Counted from the first letter of the stretch, positions 34,673 to 43,909 are shown. The stretch: 64,000 bases of DNA from Citrobacter sp. RHB25-C09 (GCF_013836145.1 NZ_CP057483.1:248001-312000), one strand, 5' to 3'. The notes: a model not told the origin generated them from the letters alone. Made by a program: numbers and translations.

Positions 34673-35299
34673 TTAAAGATAAAGTGAGCGGACGATCAGG
34701 AAGTGCCCGGCAAAGTAGCAGGCCGCGGCGATCGCGTTATCCGCGCGGAAGCGATAGCGGTAATGGCTCCCTAACCAGACAATGTTACCGATGAACAGCA
34801 GCGTCGCACCCATAAACGCCGACAGCGCCGGAGCCGTAGGACGGAAGAACCACAGCTCTCCGGCCAGCCAGACCATCACCAGCGTCATGGCGATAAACGT
34901 ACATACCGGCCAGCGTAACTCTTCGAGGCGTGTCCAGATTGTCGCTATCAGAAGTGCGCCCAGTACCATCAACACCAGCGGCAACGGCCAGAAGAAGGAG
35001 AGCGTCATCTGGCTGGCAAAATAGATGGTGTACAGCAGGTGCGAGAGGAAAAAGGCGCCAATCGCATACAGCAACCGCTGGCGCGGCAAGAGCGTCAGCG
35101 CATCGCCAAGCAGCGAGGCGCACAGACCGGCCAGTACCAGGTAGCTAATGGCATCAAACATCGGCGCTTGCCAGGCCAGTAACAGCAGGAGCAATAAAGT
35201 GACGGGTTTAAAGACCCAGCGTTGCCAGGTGGGTCCACGGTATGAAGCATCCACAAATAGCCATGCGGAAAGGCAAACTGCGATAAACGACCAAAGCAT
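34673..35299 (-). CDS. yhhN: Lysoplasmalogenase-like membrane protein YhhN
   Basis: 208 aa, about eight membrane segments, the same length as E. coli YhhN of the TMEM86/YhhN family. Human members are lysoplasmalogenases; the bacterial substrate is uncertain. It is upstream of zntA in the same direction, with its stop ten bases from the ZntR palindrome. Confidence 0.92.
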   Translation of the reverse strand: MLWSFIAVCLSAWLFVDASYRGPTWQRWVFKPVTLLLLLLLAWQAPMFDAISYLVLAGLCASLLGDALTLLPRQRLLYAIGAFFLSHLLYTIYFASQMTLSFFWPLPLVLMVLGALLIATIWTRLEELRWPVCTFIAMTLVMVWLAGELWFFRPTAPALSAFMGATLLFIGNIVWLGSHYRYRFRADNAIAAACYFAGHFLIVRSLYL

Positions 35300-35440
35300 C
35301 TTAGTTCCTTGAATTCGTTATTTTTTCGCGAGCGGTATGCTCACGGCCCTGACGTCCAGTGTAGAGGTCACGACCGCAAGATGACAACACTATAACGGAC
35401 AGGGTATGCTTATTTCCGTATTTTCTGATGGGGTAATCAG

Positions 35441-35800
35441 ATGAGCAAACCACCTCTTTTTTTCATTATTATCATTGCGTTAATTGTCGTTATCGCCTCA
35501 TTTCGCTTCATGCAGCAGCGCAGAGAAAAGGCTGATAATGATATGGCGCCATTGCAGCAAAAGCAGGTGGTAGTGAGTAATAAGCGTGAAAAACCGCTAA
35601 ATGACCGACGTTCACGCCAGCAGCAGGTGACGCCTGCGGGGAGCAGCATGCGCTATGAGGCGAGTTTCAAACCGCAGACCGGCGGACTGGAACAGACTTT
35701 CCGGCTGGACGAGAAGCAGTATCACCAACTGACGGTGGGGGAGAAAGGAACGTTGAGCTACAAGGGAACGAGGTTCGTCGATTTTATAGCCCATCGGTAA
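35441..35800 (+). CDS. yhhM: DUF2500 membrane-anchored protein YhhM
   Basis: 119 aa, equal to E. coli YhhM. One N-terminal membrane helix (residues 6-24), then a basic, glutamine-rich segment and a small C-terminal beta domain (LSYKGTRFVDF). Function unknown. It is convergent with yhhL, with a REP between them. Confidence 0.9.
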   Translation: MSKPPLFFIIIIALIVVIASFRFMQQRREKADNDMAPLQQKQVVVSNKREKPLNDRRSRQQQVTPAGSSMRYEASFKPQTGGLEQTFRLDEKQYHQLTVGEKGTLSYKGTRFVDFIAHR

Positions 35801-35812
35801 TTTCAGCTCTCA

Positions 35813-35844
35813 CAGGCCGGATAAGGCAAAGCCGCCATCCGGCA
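35813..35844. repeat. REP element between yhhM and yhhL
   Basis: GGCCGGATAAGGCAAAGCCGCCATCCGGC is a single REP palindrome between convergent genes. Confidence 0.85.
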
Positions 35845-35850
35845 TAAGCG

Positions 35851-36120
35851 TTACTTTTTAACCTTAAACTTCTTCTGCCACACCAGCAGTTCAAACACGC
35901 CAAACAGGAAGATGCGGATTTTCTCGCCGGTGGTCATCTGCGGCCCGTCTTTCGGCAGTGTAGATTTCAGTAGCGCCAGTTGCATAGCGTGCATCAATGC
36001 CATGAAAATCAGCGCCACGTTGACGAAAATATTCAGCGGGCGTGGAAAGGGCTGTACCAGGTTCAGTATTAAAAATCCCCACACGCCGAGCATCAGCAGT
36101 CGGCCCAGATTAATCAGCAT
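35851..36120 (-). CDS. yhhL: DUF1145 inner-membrane protein YhhL
   Basis: 89 aa with two membrane helices (residues 8-24, 29-50) and a basic tail FKVKK; matches E. coli YhhL. The start overlaps the rsmD stop by 11 bp, so the two are co-translated. Function unknown. Confidence 0.9.
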   Translation of the reverse strand: MLINLGRLLMLGVWGFLILNLVQPFPRPLNIFVNVALIFMALMHAMQLALLKSTLPKDGPQMTTGEKIRIFLFGVFELLVWQKKFKVKK

Positions 36121-36706
36121 CGCTTTCTCCTTGTGCTTCGCGTTGATACAGACGGTATGCGACCTGTCCGGCCACTTTTTCCCGGAACAAAGACCAGCCT
36201 GTCGGTACGACTGGCAGACCGTTCTCTACTTCGCTTTCCACGTAGATATACGCCTCGTCGGCCAGCCAGCCCTGCGTTTCCAGCAGGTTCAGGGTATCTT
36301 CGAGTAACCCTTTACGAAACGGTGGGTCAACGAACACCACGTTGTGCGGCGTGCCCGGCTGTGCCAGAAACGTCAGGGTGTTGGTGTTAACCACTTTCGC
36401 ATTGCCTGCTTTCAGCGTAGCCAGGTTCTTTTGTAGCTGCTGTGAGACGGCACGGTCCATCTCCAGTAGCGTGGCGGAGGCGGCATAGCGTGACAGTGCT
36501 TCCAGTCCCAGCGCGCCGCTGCCGGCAAAACAGTCCAGGCAGTTTGCGTCTACCATTACCGGTGCCAGCCAGTTAAACAGCGTTTCACGCACGCGGTCCG
36601 TGGTCGGGCGCAGACCAGGGCTGTCCGGCACCGGGAGTTTGCGGCCGCGCCATTGTCCGCCAATAATGCGGATTTGGCCGCTGCCAGAGTGATTCGGTTT
36701 TTTCAT
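36110..36706 (-). CDS. rsmD: 16S rRNA m2G966 methyltransferase RsmD
   Basis: 198 aa from ATG 36706, the E. coli length; the frame to 36733 is rejected. SAM motif DCFAGSGALGLEAL near residue 58 and the catalytic DPPF (FVDPPFRKG) near 128. It methylates G966 of 16S rRNA on assembled 30S particles. Divergent from ftsY across 125 bp. Confidence 0.96.
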   Translation of the reverse strand: MKKPNHSGSGQIRIIGGQWRGRKLPVPDSPGLRPTTDRVRETLFNWLAPVMVDANCLDCFAGSGALGLEALSRYAASATLLEMDRAVSQQLQKNLATLKAGNAKVVNTNTLTFLAQPGTPHNVVFVDPPFRKGLLEDTLNLLETQGWLADEAYIYVESEVENGLPVVPTGWSLFREKVAGQVAYRLYQREAQGESDAD

Positions 36707-36831
36707 TTCAGTTGCTCGAACCGCCAGTGACATGTCATTCCAGGCGGTGATGTGTATTAAGTAAAGTGATAGACTATTTCATCATTTTTTTAGCTTCCAT
36801 GTATATAGAGCCGCGAGGAGTGTAACCGCAG

Positions 36832-38214
36832 ATGGCAAAACAGAAAAAACGTGGCTTCTTTTCCTGGCTGGGCTTTGGTGAAAAAGAGCAGGAACAAGAC
36901 CAAAAAACCGAAGAACAGCAGGTTGTAGAAGAACAATTAGCGCCTGAAACCCCGGTTGAAACGGCGGAAGCAGCAGAAGCGCCCGTCGTTGCTGAAGAGG
37001 TGGTCGAAAAGACCGTTGAACCTCAGGTTCTTATTGAGCACGAAGAACTGCCGTTGCCAGAAGAGGTCACAGCCGAAGAGACGTCGCCAGAAGAGTGGCA
37101 GGCGGAAGCGGAAACCGTAGAAATTATCGAAGCGGTGGAAGAAGAGGCGCAGAACGAACCGGAACTGACGGACGACGAACTGGAAGTGCAGGCGCTGGCA
37201 GCCGAAGCGGCGGAAGAAGCCGTGATGGTGGTGCCGGTGACGGAAGACGATGCTCCGGTTGAAGAACTGGCGCAGGAGCAGGAAAAACCGACCAAAGAAG
37301 GTTTCTTCGCACGCCTTAAACGCAGCTTACTGAAAACAAAAGAAAATCTCGGTTCCGGATTTATCAGCCTGTTCCGGGGTAAAAAAATCGACGATGATCT
37401 ATTTGAAGAGCTGGAAGAACAACTGCTTATTGCTGATGTTGGCGTGGAAACCACGCGTAAAATCATCACCAACCTGACGGATGGCGCCAGCCGCAAACAG
37501 CTCAAAGATGCCGAAGCACTGTACGGCCTGCTTAAAGACGAGATGCGCGACATTCTGACAAAAGTCGATGAGCCGCTGAACGTTGAAGGCAAAACACCGT
37601 TTGTTATTCTGATGGTCGGCGTTAACGGTGTGGGGAAAACCACCACTATCGGCAAGCTGGCCCGTCAGTTTGAGCAGCAGGGCAAATCCGTAATGCTGGC
37701 GGCGGGTGATACCTTCCGTGCCGCAGCGGTCGAACAGCTCCAGGTGTGGGGACAGCGAAACAATATACCGGTGATTGCTCAGCATACCGGCGCGGATTCC
37801 GCATCGGTGATTTTCGATGCCATTCAGGCAGCGAAGGCGCGCAACATAGATGTGCTGCTTGCCGATACCGCGGGTCGTTTGCAGAACAAATCGCACCTGA
37901 TGGAAGAACTGAAAAAAATCGTTCGCGTCATGAAGAAACTGGACGAGGACGCGCCGCATGAAGTTATGCTGACTATCGACGCCAGCACCGGGCAGAATGC
38001 GATAAGCCAGGCCAAACTGTTCCATGAAGCGGTTGGTTTGACCGGGATTACGCTGACCAAGCTCGACGGTACGGCGAAGGGGGGAGTGATCTTCTCGGTG
38101 GCCGATCAGTTTGGCATCCCTATCCGTTACATCGGCGTGGGCGAACGTATTGAGGATTTACGTCCGTTTAAAGCGGACGATTTTATTGAGGCACTTTTTG
38201 CCCGAGAGGATTAA
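36832..38214 (+). CDS. ftsY: Signal recognition particle receptor FtsY
   Basis: 460 aa. The first 160 residues are the acidic, Glu-rich A domain that touches membranes and translocon, starting MAKQKKRGFFSWLG. The NG GTPase follows: GVNGVGKTTT (G1), DTAGR (G3), TKLDG (G4). It is shorter than the E. coli protein (about 497 aa), with the loss in the low-complexity A domain. First gene of ftsYEX; two bases separate it from ftsE. Confidence 0.97.
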   Translation: MAKQKKRGFFSWLGFGEKEQEQDQKTEEQQVVEEQLAPETPVETAEAAEAPVVAEEVVEKTVEPQVLIEHEELPLPEEVTAEETSPEEWQAEAETVEIIEAVEEEAQNEPELTDDELEVQALAAEAAEEAVMVVPVTEDDAPVEELAQEQEKPTKEGFFARLKRSLLKTKENLGSGFISLFRGKKIDDDLFEELEEQLLIADVGVETTRKIITNLTDGASRKQLKDAEALYGLLKDEMRDILTKVDEPLNVEGKTPFVILMVGVNGVGKTTTIGKLARQFEQQGKSVMLAAGDTFRAAAVEQLQVWGQRNNIPVIAQHTGADSASVIFDAIQAAKARNIDVLLADTAGRLQNKSHLMEELKKIVRVMKKLDEDAPHEVMLTIDASTGQNAISQAKLFHEAVGLTGITLTKLDGTAKGGVIFSVADQFGIPIRYIGVGERIEDLRPFKADDFIEALFARED

Positions 38215-38216
38215 CA

Positions 38217-38885
38217 ATGATTCGCTTTGAACATGTCAGCAAGGCCTATCTCGGTGGGAGACAAGCGCTGCAGGGCGTCACGTTCCATATGCAGCCGGGC
38301 GAGATGGCGTTTCTGACCGGCCATTCCGGCGCGGGGAAAAGTACCCTGCTGAAGCTTATCTGTGGGATTGAGCGGCCAAGCGCCGGGAAAATCATCTTCA
38401 GTGGGCATGACATCACGCGTCTGAAAAATCGCGAAGTGCCGTTTTTGCGCCGTCAGATCGGCATGATTTTCCAGGATCACCATCTGTTGATGGATCGAAC
38501 CGTCTACGACAACGTGGCAATCCCGCTGATTATTGCGGGTGCCAGCGGGGACGACATTCGTCGCCGTGTGTCGGCTGCGCTGGATAAGGTTGGGCTGCTG
38601 GACAAAGCGAAGAATTTCCCGATTCAACTTTCTGGCGGTGAACAGCAGCGCGTGGGTATTGCCCGTGCGGTGGTCAATAAACCAGCGGTTCTTCTCGCAG
38701 ATGAACCGACCGGTAACCTTGACGATGCCCTGTCTGAAGGGATCCTGCGTCTGTTCGAAGAGTTTAACCGCGTCGGGGTAACGGTGCTAATGGCGACCCA
38801 CGATATCGGACTGATTTCCCGTCGTTCTTATCGTCAGATGGTGCTCAGCGATGGGCACCTGCATGGAGGCGTGGCCTATGAATAA
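38217..38885 (+). CDS. ftsE: Cell-division ABC ATPase FtsE
   Basis: 222 aa, the E. coli length. Walker A GHSGAGKST near residue 36, signature LSGGEQQR near 138, Walker B LLADEPTGNLD and H-loop MATHD. With FtsX it forms the divisome complex that activates EnvC and the amidases AmiA/B for septal peptidoglycan splitting. The end overlaps ftsX by eight bases. Confidence 0.97.
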   Translation: MIRFEHVSKAYLGGRQALQGVTFHMQPGEMAFLTGHSGAGKSTLLKLICGIERPSAGKIIFSGHDITRLKNREVPFLRRQIGMIFQDHHLLMDRTVYDNVAIPLIIAGASGDDIRRRVSAALDKVGLLDKAKNFPIQLSGGEQQRVGIARAVVNKPAVLLADEPTGNLDDALSEGILRLFEEFNRVGVTVLMATHDIGLISRRSYRQMVLSDGHLHGGVAYE

Positions 38886-39936
38886 GCGTGATGCGATGAA
38901 TCACATCCGCCAGTTTGGTGGGCGTCTCGATCGCCTGCGTCGCTCAGGCGGTTCGTCGGGCGACGGTGGCCGTAATGCGCCGAAACGGGCGAAGCCGTCA
39001 CCGAAGCCGAACTCACGAAAAACCAACGTGTTTAACGAACAGGTACGTTATGCCTTCCAGGGGGCGTTGCAGGATCTGAAAAGCAAACCGCTGGCGACAT
39101 TTTTAACGGTGATGGTGATTGCCATCTCTCTGACGCTGCCCAGCGTCTGCTATATGGTTTATAAAAACGTGAATCAGGCTGCGACGCAGTATTACCCGTC
39201 CCCGCAAATCACCGTCTACCTGCAAAAAACGCTGGATGACGATGCGGCAGCAGGCGTGGTGGCGCAACTTCAGGGAGAGCAGGGCGTCGACAAGGTGAAC
39301 TACCTTTCCCGTGAAGATGCGCTCGGCGAGTTCCGCAATTGGTCTGGCTTTGGTGGCGCGCTGGATATGCTGGAAGAGAATCCGCTGCCGGCAGTGGCCG
39401 TTGTCGTGCCGAAACTGGACTTTCAGGGAACCGACTCGCTCAATACCCTGCGCGATCGGATTAGCCAGATCAACGGTATTGATGAAGTGCGTATGGACGA
39501 CAGCTGGTTTGCCCGTCTGGCGGCGCTCACCGGACTGGTCGGGCGCGTATCAGCGATGATTGGCGTGCTGATGGTCGCAGCGGTGTTCCTTGTCATTGGC
39601 AACAGCGTGCGCCTGAGCATTTTTGCCCGTCGCGATACCATCAACGTGCAAAAACTGATAGGTGCAACGGATGGTTTTATCCTCCGCCCGTTCCTCTATG
39701 GCGGCGCACTGCTCGGTTTTTCCGGCGCATTTCTTTCACTGATTTTGTCTGAAATTTTGGTGTTGCGTTTGTCGTCGGCGGTCACTCAGGTTGCCCAGGT
39801 TTTCGGAACTAAGTTTGATCTCAATGGCTTATCATTCGATGAATGCCTGTTACTGCTGCTTGTTTGCTCAATGATTGGCTGGGTTGCAGCATGGCTTGCC
39901 ACTGTTCAACATTTACGCCACTTTACTCCCGATTGA
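38878..39936 (+). CDS. ftsX: Cell-division permease-like protein FtsX
   Basis: 352 aa from ATG 38878, equal to E. coli. A basic cytoplasmic N-terminus, the first membrane helix near residues 75-96, a periplasmic loop that binds EnvC (about 97-220), then three further helices near 224-246, 270-296 and 320-345. It is an MacB/FtsX-type membrane protein without transport function. Confidence 0.97.
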   Translation: MNKRDAMNHIRQFGGRLDRLRRSGGSSGDGGRNAPKRAKPSPKPNSRKTNVFNEQVRYAFQGALQDLKSKPLATFLTVMVIAISLTLPSVCYMVYKNVNQAATQYYPSPQITVYLQKTLDDDAAAGVVAQLQGEQGVDKVNYLSREDALGEFRNWSGFGGALDMLEENPLPAVAVVVPKLDFQGTDSLNTLRDRISQINGIDEVRMDDSWFARLAALTGLVGRVSAMIGVLMVAAVFLVIGNSVRLSIFARRDTINVQKLIGATDGFILRPFLYGGALLGFSGAFLSLILSEILVLRLSSAVTQVAQVFGTKFDLNGLSFDECLLLLLVCSMIGWVAAWLATVQHLRHFTPD

Positions 39937-39944
39937 TAAAACCG

Positions 39945-39989
39945 TGATATAATCTTTCCCTGCAATGGGTTTCCGTTTTGCAGGGAAAG
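39945..39989 (+). promoter_or_regulatory. Extended -10 promoter abutting a perfect 12-bp hairpin (ftsX-rpoH gap)
   Basis: TGATATAAT (39945-39953) is an extended -10 box. Immediately after it, CTTTCCCTGCAA (39954-39965) and TTGCAGGGAAAG (39978-39989) form a perfect 12-bp stem. The hairpin could end ftsYEX transcripts (though no T run follows) or sit at the 5' end of an rpoH transcript; E. coli rpoH has an upstream sigma70 promoter in this area. Confidence 0.6.
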
Positions 39990-40063
39990 AGTGGCCTGTA
40001 GTCTCTTCCCCGCTATGTATCTGATGTCACATTTTGTGCGTAATTTATTCACACTGTTGCATT

Positions 40064-40090
40064 GAACTTGTGGATAAAATCACGGTCTGA
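40064..40090 (+). promoter_or_regulatory. sigmaE-type rpoH promoter (P3)
   Basis: GAACTT (40064-40069), 16-bp spacer, TCTGA (40086-40090) matches the sigmaE consensus and the known E. coli rpoH P3. It lies about 100 bp before the rpoH start and would raise sigma32 under extreme heat. Confidence 0.85.
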
Positions 40091-40190
40091 TAATAATGTG
40101 AATGCTAATCTCGTTGCTCATTAACGCTGGCACAGTTGTTGCTTTTATTGGTTGTTTTCGTGCCAGGCGATAAAAATTGAGAGGATTTGA

Positions 40191-41045
40191 ATGACCAAAG
40201 AAATGCAAACTTTAGCTTTAGCCCCTGTTGGTAACCTGGAATCTTATATCCGGGCTGCAAACGCGTGGCCGATGTTGTCGGCTGACGAAGAACGGGCATT
40301 GGCTGAAAAGCTGCATTACCAGGGCGATCTGGAAGCAGCTAAGACGCTGATCCTGTCTCACCTGCGCTTTGTCGTTCATGTTGCTCGTAACTACGCGGGC
40401 TATGGCCTGCCGCAGGCGGATCTGATTCAGGAAGGTAACATCGGCCTGATGAAAGCCGTGCGCCGTTTCAACCCGGAAGTGGGTGTGCGCCTGGTTTCCT
40501 TTGCCGTACACTGGATCAAAGCCGAAATTCACGAATACGTACTGCGTAACTGGCGTATCGTGAAGGTCGCGACCACCAAAGCACAGCGCAAACTGTTCTT
40601 TAACCTGCGTAAAACCAAGCAACGTCTGGGCTGGTTTAACCAGGATGAAGTGGAAATGGTCGCGCGCGAGCTGGGTGTTTCCAGTAAAGACGTGCGTGAA
40701 ATGGAATCCCGGATGGCCGCGCAGGACATGACATTTGATATGTCCTCGGATGATGAGTCCGACAGCCAGCCGATGGCCCCGGTCCTGTATCTGCAGGATA
40801 AAACCTCTAACTTTGCCGATGGTATCGAAGAGGACAACTGGGAAGATCAGGCTGCCAACAAACTGACCCATGCGATGGAAGGCCTTGACGAGCGTAGCCA
40901 GGATATCATCCGCGCCCGCTGGCTGGACGAAGATAATAAGTCCACCTTGCAGGAACTGGCCGACCGCTACGGCGTATCCGCAGAACGTGTGCGTCAGCTT
41001 GAAAAGAACGCCATGAAAAAACTTCGCGCCGCTATCGAAGCGTAA
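40191..41045 (+). CDS. rpoH: Heat-shock sigma factor RpoH (sigma32)
   Basis: 284 aa, the E. coli length. Region 1.2/2 with VVHVARNYAGYGLPQADLIQEGN, the RpoH box QRKLFFNLRKTKQRLGWF near residue 132, and region 4 HTH (YGVSAERVRQLEKNAMKKLR). It directs RNA polymerase to heat-shock promoters. In E. coli the start region and codons about 110-200 of the mRNA form the translation thermosensor; the early coding sequence is conserved here. Ribosome site GAGAGGA before ATG. Confidence 0.98.
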   Translation: MTKEMQTLALAPVGNLESYIRAANAWPMLSADEERALAEKLHYQGDLEAAKTLILSHLRFVVHVARNYAGYGLPQADLIQEGNIGLMKAVRRFNPEVGVRLVSFAVHWIKAEIHEYVLRNWRIVKVATTKAQRKLFFNLRKTKQRLGWFNQDEVEMVARELGVSSKDVREMESRMAAQDMTFDMSSDDESDSQPMAPVLYLQDKTSNFADGIEEDNWEDQAANKLTHAMEGLDERSQDIIRARWLDEDNKSTLQELADRYGVSAERVRQLEKNAMKKLRAAIEA

Positions 41046-41060
41046 ATCTCGCGAAGCGCG

Positions 41061-41100
41061 CAAAAAACCCTGGACCCTGGTCCGGGGTTTTTGTTTTTTT
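41061..41100 (+). terminator. rpoH terminator
   Basis: AAAACCCTGGAC-CCTG-GTCCGGGGTTTTTG forms a 12-pair stem with one mismatch, followed by TTTTTTT, starting 16 bases past the stop. Confidence 0.9.
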
Positions 41101-41174
41101 AACGCCTCATCTGGCGAATTTCTCCCCCCTGGCAAACACTTATCGATGGGTTGTGCGCATCTTAGGGGAAAAAC

Positions 41175-42440
41175 GTGAATAATAACGAATTGAATGCACG
41201 GCGTTTACAGGCGACGCCGCGCGGCATCGGCGTGATGTGTGGCTTCTATGCCGAAAAAGCAGAAAATGCGACGTTGTGGGATGTCGAAGGCCGTGAGGTC
41301 ATTGATTTTGCGGCGGGTATTGCCGTGCTGAACACCGGGCATCGTCATCCAAAGGTCATTGCTGCCATTGAAAAGCAGCTCCAGTCATTCACCCATACCG
41401 CTTACCAGATTGTTCCGTATGCCAGCTATGTCACGCTTGCCGAGCGTATCAATGAACGGGTCCCCATCAGCGGTCCGGCAAAAACCGCATTCTTCTCTAC
41501 CGGCGCGGAAGCTGTAGAGAATGCGGTGAAGATTGCCCGTGCGTATACCAAACGGCCAGGACTAATTACCTTCGGCGGCGCATTCCACGGTCGCACCTTT
41601 ATGACCATGGCGCTGACCGGCAAGGTTACGCCCTACAAGCTCGGCTTCGGACCGTTTCCCGGTTCGGTTTACCATGCCCAGTACCCTAACGCGCTGCAGG
41701 GTGTGAGCACGGCAGACGCAATGCACAGCCTTGAGCGCATCTTTAAAGCGGATATCTCGCCTGACCAGGTGGCAGCCATCATCCTTGAGCCGGTTCAGGG
41801 CGAAGGAGGATTCAACGTTGCCCCCACCGATTTTATGCAGGCGCTGCGGACTCTGTGTGATACCCACGGTATTTTGCTGATTGCGGATGAAGTGCAGACC
41901 GGATTTGCCCGTACCGGCAAACTGTTTTCCATGGAGCATCATGGCGTTCAGCCCGATCTCATCACCATGGCAAAAAGTCTGGCGGGCGGGATGCCGCTTT
42001 CAGCGGTGGCAGGGCGTGCAGAAGTGATGGATGCCCCCGCGCCCGGCGGACTCGGCGGAACCTATGCCGGTAACCCGCTGGCCGTTGCTGCCGCACATGC
42101 GGTGCTGGATGTGATTGACGAAGAAAAGTTGTGCGCCCGCGCCCTTGAACTGGGTCAACAACTGGTGGCTGCGCTGAATAATGCGAAGGCGGACTGTCCG
42201 TTTATTGCGGAAATTCGCGGGCAAGGGTCGATGGTGGCGGTTGAATTTAACGACCCGCAAACGGGGCAGCCGTCGCCGGAATTTACGCGCCAGGTTCAGG
42301 AGCGCGCCTTGCAGGAAGGACTGCTGTTATTGAGTTGTGGCGTTTATGGTAACGTCATCCGTTTCCTCTATCCCCTTACCATTCCTGATGCGCAGTTCCG
42401 TCATGCGCTCAATATCATCGGCCATTCGCTGACACGATAA
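41175..42440 (+). CDS. 4-aminobutyrate-type aminotransferase (PuuE/GabT-like)
   Basis: 421 aa, GTG start at 41175 behind AGGGGA. Class-III aminotransferase closely resembling E. coli PuuE (GABA:2-oxoglutarate transaminase) in length and in segments such as FAAGIAVLNTGHRHP, FSTGAEAVENAVKIAR and the PLP-lysine region TMAKSLAGG. It is absent from this place in K-12, where rpoH is followed directly by livJ. Substrate preference (GABA versus another omega-amino acid) cannot be settled by sequence. It stands alone after the rpoH terminator. Confidence 0.88.
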   Translation: MNNNELNARRLQATPRGIGVMCGFYAEKAENATLWDVEGREVIDFAAGIAVLNTGHRHPKVIAAIEKQLQSFTHTAYQIVPYASYVTLAERINERVPISGPAKTAFFSTGAEAVENAVKIARAYTKRPGLITFGGAFHGRTFMTMALTGKVTPYKLGFGPFPGSVYHAQYPNALQGVSTADAMHSLERIFKADISPDQVAAIILEPVQGEGGFNVAPTDFMQALRTLCDTHGILLIADEVQTGFARTGKLFSMEHHGVQPDLITMAKSLAGGMPLSAVAGRAEVMDAPAPGGLGGTYAGNPLAVAAAHAVLDVIDEEKLCARALELGQQLVAALNNAKADCPFIAEIRGQGSMVAVEFNDPQTGQPSPEFTRQVQERALQEGLLLLSCGVYGNVIRFLYPLTIPDAQFRHALNIIGHSLTR

Positions 42441-42648
42441 ACCCTTGCCGTCCAGAATGGGCGGCAACCCCGGTTTGTCATTAACTTGTTACCTGACTGT
42501 CAAATTAGCTATTCCAAAATCATAAAAATGGGGTATGTTTTAGCAGAGTGTGCTGAAAAAGCGCGAGCAACACACCAATAAACGAAATATAGCGCTACAC
42601 AACAACATCACGACAATCGTAATAACCATAAGAATGGGGAATCTCAGG

Positions 42649-43749
42649 ATGAATATGAAGGGTAAAGCGTTGCTGGCAGGATGTATCGCGTTGGCATTCA
42701 GCGCGATGGCGCAGGCAGATATCAAAGTTGCCGTTGTGGGCGCAATGTCTGGTCCGGTAGCGCAGTACGGCGATCAGGAATTTACTGGTGCCGAACAAGC
42801 GGTTGCAGACATTAATGCCAGGGGCGGTATCAAAGGCGAAAAGCTGCAGATCGTAAAATATGATGACGCCTGTGACCCGAAACAGGCGGTCGCCGTAGCC
42901 AACAAAGTGATCAACGATGGTATTAAATACGTCATCGGTCACCTGTGCTCCTCTTCCACTCAGCCTGCGTCTGATATCTACGAAGACGAAGGTATTTTGA
43001 TGATCACGCCGGCAGCGACGGCACCTGAGCTTACCGCGCGTGGTTATAAGCTGGTGCTGCGTACCACCGGTCTGGACTCTGACCAGGGGCCGACTGCCGC
43101 AAAATACATTCTGGAAAAAGTGAAGCCGCAGCGCATCGCCATCGTTCATGACAAACAGCAGTATGGTGAAGGTCTGGCGCGTGCCGTACAGGACAACCTG
43201 AAAAAAGGCAACGCGAACGTGGTGTTCTTTGACGGTATCACCGCCGGTGAGAAAGACTTCTCCACGCTGGTGGCGCGTCTGAAGAAAGAGAATATCGACT
43301 TTGTTTACTACGGGGGTTATCACCCGGAAATGGGACAGATCCTGCGCCAGGCACGTGCAGCTGGATTGAAAACTCAGTTCATGGGGCCGGAAGGGGTGGC
43401 GAACGTCTCCCTGTCGAACATTGCGGGCGAGTCGGCTGAAGGCCTGCTGGTAACGAAACCGAAGAACTACGATCAGGTGCCTGCGAACAAACCGATTGTT
43501 GATGCCATTAAAGCCAAGAAGCAGGATCCCAGCGGTGCGTTCGTGTGGACCACTTACGCTGCGCTGCAATCACTGCAAGCAGGTCTGAATCAGTCAGACG
43601 ATCCGGCTGAGATCGCCAACTGGCTGAAAGCGAACTCTGTTGAAACCGTGATGGGGCCGCTGGCATGGGATGAGAAGGGCGATCTGAAGGGCTTTGAGTT
43701 CGGTGTGTTCGACTGGCATGCTAACGGTACAGCGACCGACGCCAAATAA
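42649..43749 (+). CDS. livJ: Leu/Ile/Val-binding protein LivJ
   Basis: 366 aa from ATG 42649; upstream in-frame residues back to 42550 are leader sequence and not translated in E. coli. Signal peptide cleaved after AQA near residue 22. The mature type-I binding fold starts DIKVAVVGAMSGPVAQYGDQEF, with the disulfide Cys pair (DDACDP, GHLCSSS). It delivers branched-chain amino acids to LivHMGF. It is separately transcribed from livK, with panM inverted between them. Confidence 0.96.
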   Translation: MNMKGKALLAGCIALAFSAMAQADIKVAVVGAMSGPVAQYGDQEFTGAEQAVADINARGGIKGEKLQIVKYDDACDPKQAVAVANKVINDGIKYVIGHLCSSSTQPASDIYEDEGILMITPAATAPELTARGYKLVLRTTGLDSDQGPTAAKYILEKVKPQRIAIVHDKQQYGEGLARAVQDNLKKGNANVVFFDGITAGEKDFSTLVARLKKENIDFVYYGGYHPEMGQILRQARAAGLKTQFMGPEGVANVSLSNIAGESAEGLLVTKPKNYDQVPANKPIVDAIKAKKQDPSGAFVWTTYAALQSLQAGLNQSDDPAEIANWLKANSVETVMGPLAWDEKGDLKGFEFGVFDWHANGTATDAK

Positions 43750-43799
43750 TTTTCCCGTCGCCTTTCGCGCTTAATTCTGCAACGTGAAAGGCCTTAACC

Positions 43800-43907
43800 T
43801 TTGCCGGATGGCGCTTGCGCTTATCCGGCCTACATGCTGCAACACGAAATGCTTGGGAAAATAGGCAAAGTATTCAGGCCGGGTAAGGCGCAGCCGCCAC
43901 CCGGCTT
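43800..43907. repeat. BIME between livJ and panM
   Basis: GCCGGATGGCGCTTGCGCTTATCCGGCC and CAGGCCGGGTAAGGCGCAGCCGCCACCCGGC are facing REP units with a 50-bp spacer between convergent genes. The right unit ends in TTTTTT and may serve as terminator of livJ. Confidence 0.9.
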
Positions 43908-43909
43908 TT

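Noticed and set aside
40218..41135. 305-aa open frame antisense to rpoH
   Set aside because: Complete overlap with the well-conserved sigma32 gene and no family features; a shadow of biased codon use.
42595..43569. 324-aa open frame antisense to livJ (and a 213-aa one antisense to livK)
   Set aside because: Same mirrored position in two paralogous genes, no signal or domain; explained by sense-strand codon pattern.
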